In this document: piece after piece, positions 12,532 through 24,300 of the stretch
Position numbering within the stretch: position 1 is the stretch's first letter
Layout: each line of letters opens with the position of its first letter
Program-made: the position numbers and the translations under genes
Notes under the pieces: generated by a model
The model's input: the letters and a program-made list of their open reading frames with translations, nothing else
Told to the model about the DNA's origin: nothing
Database searches by the model: none
NCBI GenBank assembly: GCA_013399695.1
Contig: VXAU01002296.1
Span: 1,768,744-1,832,743, forward strand
Source: Formicarius rufipectus
Lineage: Eukaryota; Chordata; Aves; Passeriformes; Formicariidae
DNA: 64,000 bases
Direction: 5' to 3'

Positions 12532-12728
12532 TAAAAAAAAACCCAAAACAAAACAGAAAAAACCCCACCACAACAACAAACAAAAAAACCCCCCAAAAAA
12601 CCAAAAAAACACAAAACAAAAAAACAAAACAAACCAACCAAACAAAACCCCAAAAACAAAACAAAAAACCCCAAACCAAAACAAAAAAAACCCAAAACAA
12701 CAAAAAAACCCACCCCAAACATAAAAAA
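12532..12728. repeat. A/C-rich low-complexity tract (A-runs with C-runs)
   Basis: About 200 bases of almost pure A and C in the form A(3-8)C(1-6), with virtually no G or T. On the reverse strand it gives artefactual phenylalanine/glycine/cysteine/valine-rich open frames. Such tracts are common in bird genomes. Its near-complement lies at 13504-13684. Confidence 0.95.
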
Positions 12729-13503
12729 CTCCTCTACTTTGGATCTTGATCCATAAAAAGACTGTGGGCAAAATTTTCAAACTAAACTTTTGCCACATAG
12801 TAGTCCCATTTATTCTTTCTTACTTGCCAGGCCCTAGATTCACGATGATTTATTTCTTCTGGAAAGAAACAATAACTTCACTGTACCTCATGTTTAGTAA
12901 CTGCCATTGCTTCTGCTTCCTGATTTCATGTAGCAAAGTCATCAACAGTCGTATGTGAAACTAGGAACACTGAATTCAGTTTATGGCAAACAAATTAGTG
13001 TTGACATTTACAGGTATTATTTTGAGATAGGAACTGAGGACTGGTGTGAGAAAACTCTACACTGAGTGGAAATCTTAACAGAAAGGTAAAAGAATATGTT
13101 CAAAATTAGTTTTGTGCAGTGATCATTTCAGCTGTGTTCTGTTATATCTTGACTTAGCAAATGAATGCCTGGAGGCAGATGACACCCAATAAAACTGCGT
13201 CTCTTCATAGTACTGAACAGTTTGCTTCTGACTTGTGAAATGCATGTTTCAAGGCTTTGTATTAATACATGACATTTCTTTTGAACAGAACTGAGAGTGG
13301 AGAGACAATTTGTGTTAAATAGAGCCTGAACCGTGAACTTGCCTTGCGTGTCAGCTTAGGTGCTTCTTTAATAGGAACAACAGAAATATAATTTGTCATG
13401 TGAGTGCACAAAGTTAGTCATGAGTCAAGGTATCCTAGCACATACTTGCTCTTCACCTCCCACAAACATTTGGGTTTGGAAAAACACTTTTTATTTCTTG
13501 AGT
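12729..13503. other. Spacer between complementary simple tracts
   Basis: Unique-looking sequence with no recognised gene. It would form the loop if the A/C tract on its left paired with the G/T tract on its right. Confidence 0.6.
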
Positions 13504-13684
13504 TTGTTGGGGTTTTTCTTTGGGTTTTGTTTTTTCTTTTTTTCTTTTTTGCCATTAGGTTTTTTGTTGTTTGTTGTTTGTGGGGTTTTTTTGTTTGGTT
13601 TTTTTTTTGTTTTGTTTTGTTATTTTGGTTTTTGTTTTTTTTTTTAATTTTTATTTTACTTTATGTTTTATTTTGCTTTGTGTT
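13504..13684. repeat. G/T-rich low-complexity tract
   Basis: About 180 bases of T-runs interrupted by G-runs, with very few A or C. It is the strand complement in composition of the A/C tract at 12532-12728 and yields artefactual phenylalanine-rich frames on the plus strand. Confidence 0.95.
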
Positions 13685-15104
13685 GCACCCAATGAGAAAT
13701 TCACTGGGGTGTACTGGAAGCCTGATGAACTGGACTCTGTTGGCAATTTGCTTTTTAAAGCAAATGCTCACTGTAAAAACACTGGAGACCCAGGAGTGAA
13801 ACGTGTAACATTACTGAAGAGTATTACTAACTGCTGTTTTTTCAGGGGAAGAAGAAACAGTGGTGCTTAGCGGAAGAAAGGCATAAAATTAATAACTGCT
13901 TTAAGTGGGCACAGTTCTTAATGTTTTGATCTTCTAGTAATACAAGATATATAAAGAAAGCAAAGCTGAAGAAACCAACACAATCCACTTCTATCTTTCA
14001 ATAAAAGACAACAGAAGGAAAACATGTTTATAAAAATAAACTTCTTAATAGATCCATAAACCACCTCTATCTTTCATGCATAAAAGGAACCAATCATAGT
14101 TAGTTTTTTAATATAAGCAATTATATTCTGAAAATTAAAATTTATAAAAGTGAAAAATTGCCTAGTGCTTTGGTCTTTTTATTAATACATAGGAGAACAT
14201 GAGATGAATATTTTGATTTATAAATAGCTGCATGATGTAATAATGTTTTTTCAGATGTGATTTAAAGTGTTAAGTATTTCTCTCCTTTATAACAGGAAGG
14301 GGAAGTTGAAATATTTGACATGTGGCTTTCTTTGGTATATAATTAAACTATATATGACTTTTTTGTAGTTAATCTGTATACTCTAGTTTTAAAAGTTTTG
14401 TGATTTCTTAGCAGGAAAAACTTCTGCCAGTGCTGCACCAATATTCTGATGTGGAGACCATGGTCCCTTTATCAGAAGATCCTGTCACAACCAAATGCAC
14501 AAGACACAGCCAGTACTCTCAATCCAGCTTCAAGTCCCATAGCAGTCTGGAAAACAAGTTACATGTCTTTGCTACTATGAGAAGGTATCAATTTGTAGAA
14601 GTACGGATATATTTTGGTTTAATGTAAACATCCTGGAAAAACCACTGTTTTTCTCCATGATGACTTTTTCATTGGCAGACTAGAAGATCTCACGACAGAG
14701 TGGCTACTACTCGTTGGGAGAAAATTCTCCAGATTTTTTGCTCTTTTGGTAATTTTTAATGAATAGCACCTGTTTCTTAAGATGCTTGAGAGTGTTAGTG
14801 CATTGGATGCAGACTATGGAAATACAAGAGAGAGCTATGAACAAATTGCAATATGCAATGTGTATCTGCTTAAATGTTTGGAAGCTGTGTAACACCAGGA
14901 AAAAAGCAGGGATCAGCTGTGTTAACCAGCCTCTGAATTTTTGTCACATTCTGCTGTCAAATCTTGTTTCATGAATAAATACCTCATTCATGGAAGAAGC
15001 AAAATGTATAGTTTCTCAAAACCTATATTTTCTCAAAAGTGTAATTTTATGAATTGAAGTTTACGCTTTACTGACACTATTTTAATGAGACATATATCTA
15101 GTGG
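13685..15104. other. Intergenic DNA upstream of ST7
   Basis: AT-rich unique sequence with no recognised coding frame or repeat. Some of it may contain distal promoter elements of ST7, but nothing specific can be pointed to. Confidence 0.6.
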
Positions 15105-15175
15105 GGGTCATCCCTGCCTTTCACAGGGGGGTTGGAACTACATTATTTTTAGGGCCCCTTCCAACCCATTTATTG
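15105..15175 (+). mobile_element. CR1 LINE 3' fragment
   Basis: A short piece of the CR1 3' end: the segment CAGGGGGGTTGGAACTA followed by GGCCCCTTCCAACCCA, matching the usual GGCAGGGGGGTTGGAACTAGATGATCTTTAAGGTCCCTTCCAACCC arrangement with divergence. It lies about 500 bp upstream of the ST7 start codon, just outside the CpG island. Confidence 0.8.
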
Positions 15176-15308
15176 TGCCATATAGTTACCTCCCAGGGAA
15201 GGGAGTTCTGCGGTTCAGGACCCTGCTGGGTACATACACCCCAACACAGAACTGTAGTTCTGCACCTGTTACAGCATCCCAGCAAGTCACTCAGCCGACC
15301 CAACAGCA

Positions 15309-15351
15309 AAAAAAATTAAAAAAACAAACAAACAAACAAAAAAAAAAAACA
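15309..15351. repeat. A-rich simple repeat
   Basis: An A-rich run with AAAC units immediately upstream of the ST7 CpG island. It may be the worn tail of a retroelement, but no body is recognisable next to it. Confidence 0.7.
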
Positions 15352-15503
15352 CCTACGTGAGCCCTTTTTAGGCTTCCACGGTGAAAATACCGCCCGAAAT
15401 TCTTGTTCAAGACCGTAAAGCTGTGGAAAAGGAAGCTGCACGAGCTTTTCTCCACCGCCACCTCCCTTTCATTCCCCCACGTTCCGTGGTGCGGCGGGGC
15501 CGC

Positions 15504-15551
15504 GCGGGGCCGGGGCAGGTCCGGGGGGGGCAGGCCCGGGGCAGGTCCGGN
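15504..15551 (+). repeat. G-rich tandem repeat with one unresolved base
   Basis: The unit GGGGCAGGTCCGGG, or close variants, recurs about three times with many G-runs of three or more, so the plus strand could form a G-quadruplex. The single N at 15551 is at its right edge and probably marks a base-calling failure in this GC-rich repeat. Confidence 0.75.
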
Positions 15552-15681
15552 CGTGAGCCATCCCACAGACACACGCCGAGAGCTTGTGGCAGCAGAGAGC
15601 GGCGTTTGGGCTGGATTCTACTCTTATCCCCCTCTTCCTCCGTCCCTTTTTCTTTTTTTTTTTCACCTCTCTCCAAAAAAC

Positions 15682-15832
15682 ATGGCTGAAGCTGGGACGG
15701 GGTTTTTGGAACAGCTCAAGTCTTGCATCGTCTGGTCCTGGACTTACCTCTGGACGCTGTGGTTCTTCATCATGCTCTTCCTCGTTTACATCTTAAGGGT
15801 GCCGCTGAAGATCAATGACAATCTAAGCACAG
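15682..15832 (+). CDS. ST7: ST7 coding exon 1 (suppressor of tumorigenicity 7 protein), 5' part of gene
   Basis: The exon encodes 50 residues, MAEAGTGFLEQLKSCIVWSW at the start and RVPLKINDNLST at the end, plus the first base of codon 51. This is the known N-terminus of vertebrate ST7, with only a few substitutions against the human protein as I remember it. Residues about 16-38 form a hydrophobic, tryptophan-rich segment, the first membrane span of this multi-pass membrane protein, whose function is poorly defined (proposed tumour suppressor on human 7q31). The start has a strong Kozak context (A at -3, G at +4). The exon ends ACAG|GTAGGC, a good donor in phase 1, which fits the next ST7 exon. 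The reading frame stays open upstream to an in-frame ATG at 15403 and downstream into the intron to 16023, but homology stops at the two exon limits. Exon 2 lies beyond the window. Confidence 0.96.
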
Positions 15833-16404
15833 GTAGGCTGCGATCGCCCGCCCGGGGCGGCGGGGGCGGCTCCGCCCGGGGAGCGCTGTGGGTGCGGGAG
15901 CGCCCGCCGCCCCCTCGGCTCTGCTGCGGGCGGCTGGGGCTGTCTGCGCTCTGTGTGTTGTACTCGGGCGGCTACCTCTTAAACAGAATTAAAACTTTCG
16001 TTATGTTTCTGGTAAAAAATTAGATCTCGGCTGCTTCTGCGGAATGATAGTAAATAGTAAGAGTGCAAGTTTGCTGGGAGGTTGTCGCTGTTGCAATGGA
16101 CTTTGGCTGTGCCGACTCGCTAAGGTAGTGTGCCACTAGTACACTGAATCAGCAGTAACTTCTGTGGTGTTAGCCGGTCTGGATTGGGCAGTTATGTCAT
16201 TATCTTGAAAGGACTCATTATTCCTACCTGTTTACTTTATCTTTTAATTTCTGCCCCCTGTGCTGGAGAAGGCTGAATGTTTTGAGGGCAAATGCCCTGT
16301 AACCCATCCCTGCTGCAGGGATGTCGAATGTTATCTGAGTGTTTTTCACCCGTCCCTCTGGCCTTTTCCCATTTGATAAGCCTTTGGCAAATCCAGCATC
16401 AAAG

Positions 16405-16412
<8 letters not shown>

Positions 16413-16448
<36 letters not shown>
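16413..16448. repeat. A36 homopolymer
   Basis: An uninterrupted run of 36 A about 580 bases into ST7 intron 1. It could be a retroposon tail, but no recognisable body lies to its left and no clear target duplication is seen, so a pure homopolymer expansion is equally likely. Confidence 0.95.
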
Positions 16449-16450
<2 letters not shown>

Positions 16451-18328
16451 TGATTCGGCATACTGCAGTTTTCACTTTAAGCGTAAACGCAATTATAAAC
16501 TACCGTTAGATACAGTAGTGGTCAGTTTTTCACAGTATGTCTTTGAACAATATCCTGTTTCGTTTGACATTGCCGAACACTGTTCAGAACAGGATGTAAT
16601 TCTTGTTACTTGAGTCTTAATAATTTATGTAATGTATTTGTCCCAGGTAAGCACTGCAGGCCATGGTTATCAAGCAAAAATGTCAGAATGCTGTATAGTA
16701 TCAGTTTTACAGTTGGAAAAAATCACAGGCATCCATCTGAGACCTAATCAACCCCCTCTGATTTCTTCAGGAGTTTGAGCAAACTAATTCTTGATGCACT
16801 TTCTCATTTGAAATGTTACTCCAGCTGTCTTCAGCTGAGTCATCTTGGGGTTTACTGAAATGTCTCAAAATGCAAGTAAAATGACAGTATGAAATCTTTG
16901 AGGAGATTAAAAAGCCTGACGAAATTACCAGTAAGCCCCAAAGTGCCTAATGAAAATGAGTTACCAGGGGAGAACAATAGGCACAGTATGGTCTTTATGC
17001 ATCATCTGTTCCTAAATGGGGTTTATTAAAAAAACAACAGTGGCAGTAGTATGATGGGGGTTTTGTTTTGTTTAGTTTTTCAAAGATTTTGTGAGTGGAT
17101 TAAAAATGATTTGATTTATTGTGGATTCCTCCCTCCTCCCCCCAGCTGATTACAATAGGGATACTACTGTCACTAGTTTAAGGTTGCTCATAAAGTACCA
17201 TAGCAACTGGTGTAGTGATGTCAAATATATCGCAGTCATGTGAAAATAAATGTGTAAATGTTGCTACTAAAACTTCAGTGTGACGTAAAGCAACAGTAAG
17301 GTGATTAAAAGAATGACCCGAGGCATTTTCCCAGAACGAACTGGATCTGGTGGTGATCTGAGGTCAAACAAAGTGGTTTCCAGTAGCACCAGAGGCAGGC
17401 TTAGGCAGCCGGTAAGAAAAATGCAGTTCCACAGGTACAATTCGCATCTCACAAAATAGTGATTTAGAAAGTTTTTAAGTATTTAGAACAAACACCTTAA
17501 ACTGGGCCCACAGTGGACTGATGTCATATGAAGGACTAATGTGGCATCAGTGGGAGAGCACCTGCCAAGGGGACCTGATTGTTTCCCACTGCTATGTCAT
17601 CTTGTTTTTCCATGCTTAATGTCAGTATTTTTAAAAGGAAGTGGAAAGGCTGGAAAAGATAGTGGAAAATGATTTAAAGGCTAGGAGAAGCATCAGAAAA
17701 AGAGATTTTGCTTGAGAGGTGACTAGATTACGGTAAGGAGGTATTGCCATGATGGAGAAAGAAATGGCATTTTAATCCTAAAAAGAATTATAAGAATTGA
17801 TGACTGGAAGCAGATGGCAAACTCAATTTTGTCATAATCGGGCATCAATTTTTAGCCAACTGTGAATCAGTTGCTAAAGGAACCTCTGGGTTTCTCATGT
17901 CTGAAAGTCTTCAAATCTGATTGTGAAGCAGCAGTTACTAGTGTTCATGCAGACTTAAATTGGTTTTTGGCAAGGACAGGGCAGCAGACAGTGCACCATC
18001 GGCAGTCAGAATCCTTGCAGATGGTTTCACCAAATAGCCCAGTGATCACTGGCATCAGAAAGTTTAACTAAGATGAAGTGTCAGGTCTTTTTTCCCCCTC
18101 TGTTGATGTTGTACAGGTGTGCACTTCCCGAGCATTTGGTAATTGTGGTAGTGCGAGTTGATCATCCTGTCTGTTTCAGTGGGTTTCCCCATGGTTTGGC
18201 CAAGCATAATTTTAGTATCCCCAGTGGAATAAGTTGCTGTGATATAACCAAAGGAAAATCCAGTCTGTCATATAAAAATACTACTGTTAAATCTGGTTGT
18301 GGTGTTTCATATGTGGGGGTTTTTTCTT

Positions 18329-18355
18329 CCCCCCCCCCCCCCTTTTTTTTTTTTT
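18329..18355. repeat. C14-T13 homopolymer pair
   Basis: Fourteen C followed directly by thirteen T, a polypyrimidine tract of 27 bases (31 counting the preceding TTCTTCC). It is prone to length error in sequencing and could adopt triplex structure. Confidence 0.95.
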
Positions 18356-21300
18356 AAGCTTGATGTCTAAATGAAGTCACAAACTCCTTCACGAAAAGGA
18401 GAGTTTGAACTATAACTGTACCAAACCATTAGCCAGGAAGCAAGAGAGAACAGTTAATATGCCAGACTAAAATATTAAATACAGAATAAGCAGTTGAGGA
18501 AGTGGATGTTTTTATCTTACTCCAAAATAATTAAACATGATTATTTTATATAACATGCTGTATTTTCCTCTCATGTTGGCACTTGCATCATTTCTGAATG
18601 CCACACTGATCTGAACTGACACACCTCTGCTAAAAATGTGCAACCAGGCTTGTTTTTCCTATCATAACAGTTTGAGTTTCTGGTCATATCCTAAGAAGGA
18701 AAGTGTCACAGAAGTTAAACAGTTACTGATTATTTTATTTATCCTTTTAATGTGCAACAGAAAAATGGATTTAATGACTAGAGCATTAAGAGCAACTGGT
18801 GTGTGGCAAGGCAAACAGGGAGAAACCTCCGGGTTGCTGAGGACAGAGAAGTCAGAAGAACTGATTTCCTAAAAGTATGAAAAATAAGTATGTGGGTGTG
18901 AGCTCTGGGTTGAATCTGGCCCTGTTGGTGTCTATGGAGGCACATCCCACTTCAGCTGTGCTGGAGCAAGGCCCCGTGGTGTTACCAGCTGAATCTCTAG
19001 ACATGGGAGGGTTAGAAACCTGTAGAATGAAAGCAAGCAAGTAATGTTGTGCCAGGCCCCCAAGGTCAGCAGGCATGGGATAAGTGACTGGAGGAGGAAG
19101 ACCACATCAACTTGGTGAAGAGCTGGTGGCTATGACAAAGCTGTTGTCTGAGGAACAGCTATCTTTCTTCATTACGATTTTTTAAAATTATTATTATGAC
19201 CAATTGAAAACAATTCCGACTCAAGTAATTACATAGAATTTTAATCAGTGTGGGGTTTGTGACCATGTAGTAGGCTTGTTATAAAGCCCAGCACCTGAAA
19301 CACTGTGCATGGTTCCACCTTCTGGGGAGGGAAGAGGTGGATGGTGGAGCAAGTCTTGGCCGTGCTGGCCATCTCCAGGTCCCCACTCACCACTGTGGTT
19401 GTGCATGCATGGGCAGGGGGGCAGAGCAGATGTGTTCAAAGTCCTGTAAAATGAGGATAAGAACACTTTTTCTGCATCCAAGTGTCTCTCTGAAGACACA
19501 GAACCGAGAGGTTTTTCAAGACAGCCTGATGCTGTGGTGATCTGACCCACCTCAGATGTGTTCACTGGCGTGAGCATTGCACTTGCTTCGGTAAGCAAAG
19601 CACTTGGACAACTCCCATCTCACTGAACCCCCACTTTATGAAACTGTCTTGTATTAAACCATGCAGGAAAACACGGTGTAATTCCCACAGAAGTACTGTA
19701 GAAGATGAAGAGATGGAGCCTGCCTCACATGTTTGGGTTGTGCTGTCTTAGTGTGGTCACTGCTGTCACAGAAGCTTGTCTCATCTTTCGGGTCTTCTCT
19801 TGCTGACCTTCCTGACCCTGCAGATCAATTCTGGGCACTGGTGCAATGTGCCCCAATAAGTTGCAACATGAGAAAAAAAGTACCTTTTCATTCCCATGAT
19901 CTCCAGTTCAAGTAGCAGCAGAAAACATTTGTCTGTTATTAAAATTTAACTAATGGTCACTTTTTCCCAGCTGGTGATATTTGGCAATTTGCAGCTCCAT
20001 GTATGCAGAGATGCAGTTATAAATCACCCTTAGGGCAGACGGATTTTTGGGGAACTGGATGCCTGGGGTGTTGGTCTTCCTGGACCTGGGGGCACAGCTG
20101 GGGGTGCTGGGGCTTCCAGTGTCTGCGCAGGGTGCTTGGTCTCTGAAGCCACCTTGCGTGTCACAGTGTGTTTGCTGTGATAGCGTCTTGACAGACAGTC
20201 AGGAGGTGTTGTTCCCCTTCATAAATTTAAGTTTGGGAAGTTAATCATGAGGGTTGGAAAACATTAACCTGACAAAGAGCGGAAGGACAGTTTTAAGTTT
20301 GCAGACTTGCAGGTGATTGCTTGGGCTTTCTTCAAAGCCATCTGCCATTATGATGGGTTTCCCTGTAAGCTTTTGCTGTGTGAACTACAGAAGCGAGTGT
20401 GGTGGTCGACAGAAAACCAACAGCAAAGCTCTGATGCCACCAAAGGAGATGGAAGAACTCTTAGCTCCCTGCAAGTGCAGTGTAGATTTGAGGGGGTTTT
20501 TAGGACCTTGACTGTTGAAAGTAAAACTTCAAACGCATGGTTGCTTCTGTCAAGGTCAGCATTAATTCTGCACATAGATTTCACAGAATTGGTTATAGAT
20601 AGTTTGCTTACAGATCCAAAATCACTTGCATTAATTTTTGCATTTCTTAGAATGTAAATGAAATATTCCTAAATATTGATTGTACTTTCTGCTCTCTTAG
20701 TGGAATTAAAGTAAGCAGTGTTTTCTTTACCGTTAACCTCTCTCTTCAGTTGTATCCCTTACAGCATCGTGAAGCATTTGTAGTGGCTGCTGAACCTCCA
20801 GACCAGGGTTTGGATGTTGGAGGTTTCTTTGGTCTGCCTGTTTGGTTTATAGAAAAAAAAATAGTTGCTAACTAGATATAGGCTAATACTCAAGAGGTTG
20901 TTATAAAACAGATTTTAACTGTTTTAAGCACATGTAATTTCATCATGGTAGACTTGGAAACTCTTCATTTTTTTAATGGAAATTATTACAATGTGCATGA
21001 AAGTAGTGTGTTATTTTTGACAAAAGCCTTTATAGATTAAACTGAGTGTCCTTGGGAGAAAAGCCATATCAGTTCCTGATGGATGCAGCTATACAATGAT
21101 CACTTGTTTTCTGTGAATTCTGACTTTTTGATTGAGTTTAATTTTTCAGTCAGCATCAAATGCCAGAAACGGAGTGAGGTTTGTAGGAAAGGCAAGGTTT
21201 TCAGAAAATGCTTCTTTAAGAAATTTACGTTCTTTCTGTAAAAGCTCTAGAAGATTTGCAGCCATTATTTGAGGGGAAATGTGTAAGCCACTGCCTTCAA

Positions 21301-24300
21301 AGTTATCAAATATAACATCTTGAGTGAGCTTACTGTAACACTGACCAAATGCAAACATGGAGCTGTGCTGCCAGCTTCTAACTGAAGTCTAATGTCCTCT
21401 GTGCTGATGAAAATCTATGGAAGTGTTCCTAAAACTGCATCTGTGTAGTGGGATTTTCCCAAAGCATCCGCTGAGTGCCTGGATAAGTTCAGTCTGAAAG
21501 AACATAAGCCCCTTCGTTGTTCACAGGGGTCATAGGTCCTAATTGTCTGAGTGGCTGCTAAAATACCACCATTTTAAATGAAAGGAAAAACTTAAAATAG
21601 GTTTTGTGTGTGTGTGGTTATTTTGTAAACCAAGCAAATTCAAAAATCGAAATCATTCATTTGCATTTGTGAAAGATAAAAGAAGTGCTCAGTGGTATCA
21701 GTGCCTGAAGGACTGAAGAGAGGCAGAAAAATACATAATTCTGTGTCAAGACTATGTTACTGAAAAAATGAAGGACATGATGCATGCCTGAGAGCAGCAC
21801 CTGGCAGGAACTAGGAAGATGATGTTGGATAAAACTTATTTTGGAGGGAATGTCATGCCTATGTTTTAGAATAGATTCTCTGAGAGGAGCTGTGGAGAGT
21901 CTAGTAAAAACACATTGCTAGTTTAAGGAAGCTCAAGCTGTTAATCTAATCGCAGAGAAGCCACAGAAGCTACTTGACAGTAGCTAAGGAGGTGTAAGAG
22001 CTTTAATCTAGTTGACAAACATATAGTGAGCTTCCTAAATACTTGGAGCTAAAATACATGTTACACTAGGCAGAATTGGGGCCCAGATCATCTGTGGTCT
22101 GAAGAAGCAGCCTGGCTGTAGAACATGCTGCATGCAATGCCCTCACTTAAATAGAGAGGTTGTTGATTATGTTGTAAACTATATTGTGGGAAGAAAATAA
22201 CAGGTACTAAAGTAGCCCTTAATATAGGGGAGACTGATCTTAGAAGAGGGATGATGGCAGACTGAACCCAGAGGAATGCACATGCTAAGTACTTTTTAAA
22301 GGAGATTTTTGAAGATGTGGTTTTAGACCCAGCTGTGGTGGCAGGGGGTACTGTGGCTCTTCAGCTTTGGCCCTTGAGTTAAGACCATCGGTGTGATGAG
22401 GATTGCCAGGCTCGACAGTGGGGGTACTGGGAGTGAAATCTAATGGTCTGTGATAAACAGGAAAGCTGACTAGTTAAACCACTATCATGCTGAGGTTTAG
22501 AAAACCCCACACCCAGCTGGGAATGCTTGCTGATGGTGTGCAGGTGTGCTGTGCAAGCACAGAGGCTCCAATAGTCCCTAGATGTGCCAGGACTTCTGTG
22601 CACATGCCAGAGAGCAATCCCCACAGAGTCCAAGGGTTTTGTGCGTCGCTCAGTCAGCTGGCAGCTCTGTGCTCGAGGGAGAGTTATTTGTCTTGTTGGC
22701 AAGTAATAAAGCAAATAAACCCACTTAAATGGTGGCTTGGGTTGGCCAAGCAGTTTCTGGACTAAAATCTGCAGGAATGAACATTGCAGTCAGAAGCTGA
22801 TGAAGGTGCAGTCTTTTGTGCAGCAGTCACAAGAAGTCAGGATTCACCTTTTTTAAACTAGGCTAGTTGTTTAAGAAGGTATTTTATCTTCAGCAAAATA
22901 AGGCCCTGCTCCAAATACCTGGTGGTATGATGAATACAATTGAGATTTCTGTTGAACTGTACAAGGAGAACTGAGCTATAGGGAAATGAGACCCCAAACC
23001 TGCAGACCCCCAATGGCTCGGTTTGTTTTGCGAGCGTAGGTTCAAGGCTCTGCTGCACAGGTAGTTAATGTGCATGAATTCTCATTGACTTGGGCCTAAA
23101 GAGTTTACTAAAATAGGGCAGGAAGCCTGTAGCAGTACTGGCGATGGAATCCGCAGTTGTTTCGGTCCAAAGGCAGTTTTCCCTTTTGTGATTTGATGGT
23201 CACCTCTAAGTTTTGCGTTTTTGACTCGAGCTACTTCAGGAACACACTTAGGGCATTTGTCAAAGAATTGAGGATGGCACCTGTCCTGGTCCTGTGGTTG
23301 AACTGTGAGGTGCTTGTTGTGATGTTACTCCTCTGTTTGGTGTCTGAAGGCCCCTGCCACCTGATTTTAATTTAGCTCTTTGTGCACTAAAGGCATCTAT
23401 TGAAAGATTTTGTTATAAACTCTAGCTTGCCCTTGTGTCTGTGAAGTGTCATGTGGACCCATGATGCTGTGTAAATACAAATGAGTGAAAGTTGCTTTGT
23501 AAAATCCCATCACAGGCTAATTGGATTTTTTGTGTGGCTTAGTCTGGCACTGAAGGGGGCAACCGGTTTTAACAGAACACTAAGCTTAAGCAACGATAAT
23601 ACATTTAAAAGACAGGAGTTAATGTCACGCTTTCAGCAGACAGAACAAACAAGTTGTTACTGTTAAGCCTGAGGAAAAGGCTTAAATTCAAAGTCTAAGT
23701 CAAACCTCGCCAGCTGCTGAGAGTAAACAAAGATTTATTATTGTGGAGTCTAAACTGGAGATTTGTCACTGTGGCAGACTCAATGCTTAAGTGATTAAGT
23801 GCACTTAAATATAGCGATTAGGAGGATGAAAGTTATAGGACAGAAATTAAATGCAGTCCTTGCTAAGATTGCTCTTCTGCACAGTACGCCAACTGCAACC
23901 ATGAGATTTAATTTCCAGCTCACTTTCTAGAAATAAATTTGGCTTATTAAATGTCAAGACTGTTAGGCTGATATGGAGGGTCATGTACTTAGTGGCAAGA
24001 CACTCAGAGATGAGATTTAAAGCACAAGAAATGTTATCATCATCTTTTTTTGTAAGGCTGCCATTTACTTCTCAAGAAAATACACTTGTAACCTGAAAGT
24101 GTCATAGATGTTGAACTTCACATAACTGAATGTTTTCATGATGCGTTCTGTATGTTTTACGCTGAGGACTGAAAATTGTTTACAGCCTGGCTTGGTCTGA
24201 AACAAGGTTATATGATCCACTAATGCACTTAATCTTCCACTTGGAATTTCTCTTGCTATTTTTAATTCTGAACTTGATAGCAGTGTACCCAGCTGTATGT

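Larger units (their letters stand above)
15470..15960 (+). promoter_or_regulatory. ST7: CpG island and promoter of ST7
   Basis: GC content and CpG density rise abruptly from the AT-rich flanks. The island spans the 5' region, coding exon 1 and the start of intron 1. GC boxes (GGGGCGG, GGGGGCGG, and CCGCCC in the other direction) cluster at about 15854-15880, and a G-rich tandem repeat lies at 15504-15551. No convincing TATA box is visible, as is usual for a broadly expressed CpG-island promoter. The transcription start cannot be fixed from sequence; it most likely lies between 15,480 and 15,670. Confidence 0.85.

Noticed and set aside
12505..12798. Long F/G/C/V-rich reverse-strand frames
   Set aside because: They are translations of the A/C-rich low-complexity tract; no stop codons can arise there on that strand, so length means nothing.
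13393..13870. Phenylalanine-rich forward frames of 84-131 codons
   Set aside because: They read through the T/G simple tract, which gives only F, L, G, V and C codons.
16713..16770. Possible reverse CR1 trace (GTTGGAAAAAATCACAGGCATC)
   Set aside because: Only a short GTTGGAAAA-like match and no following consensus; too weak to call.
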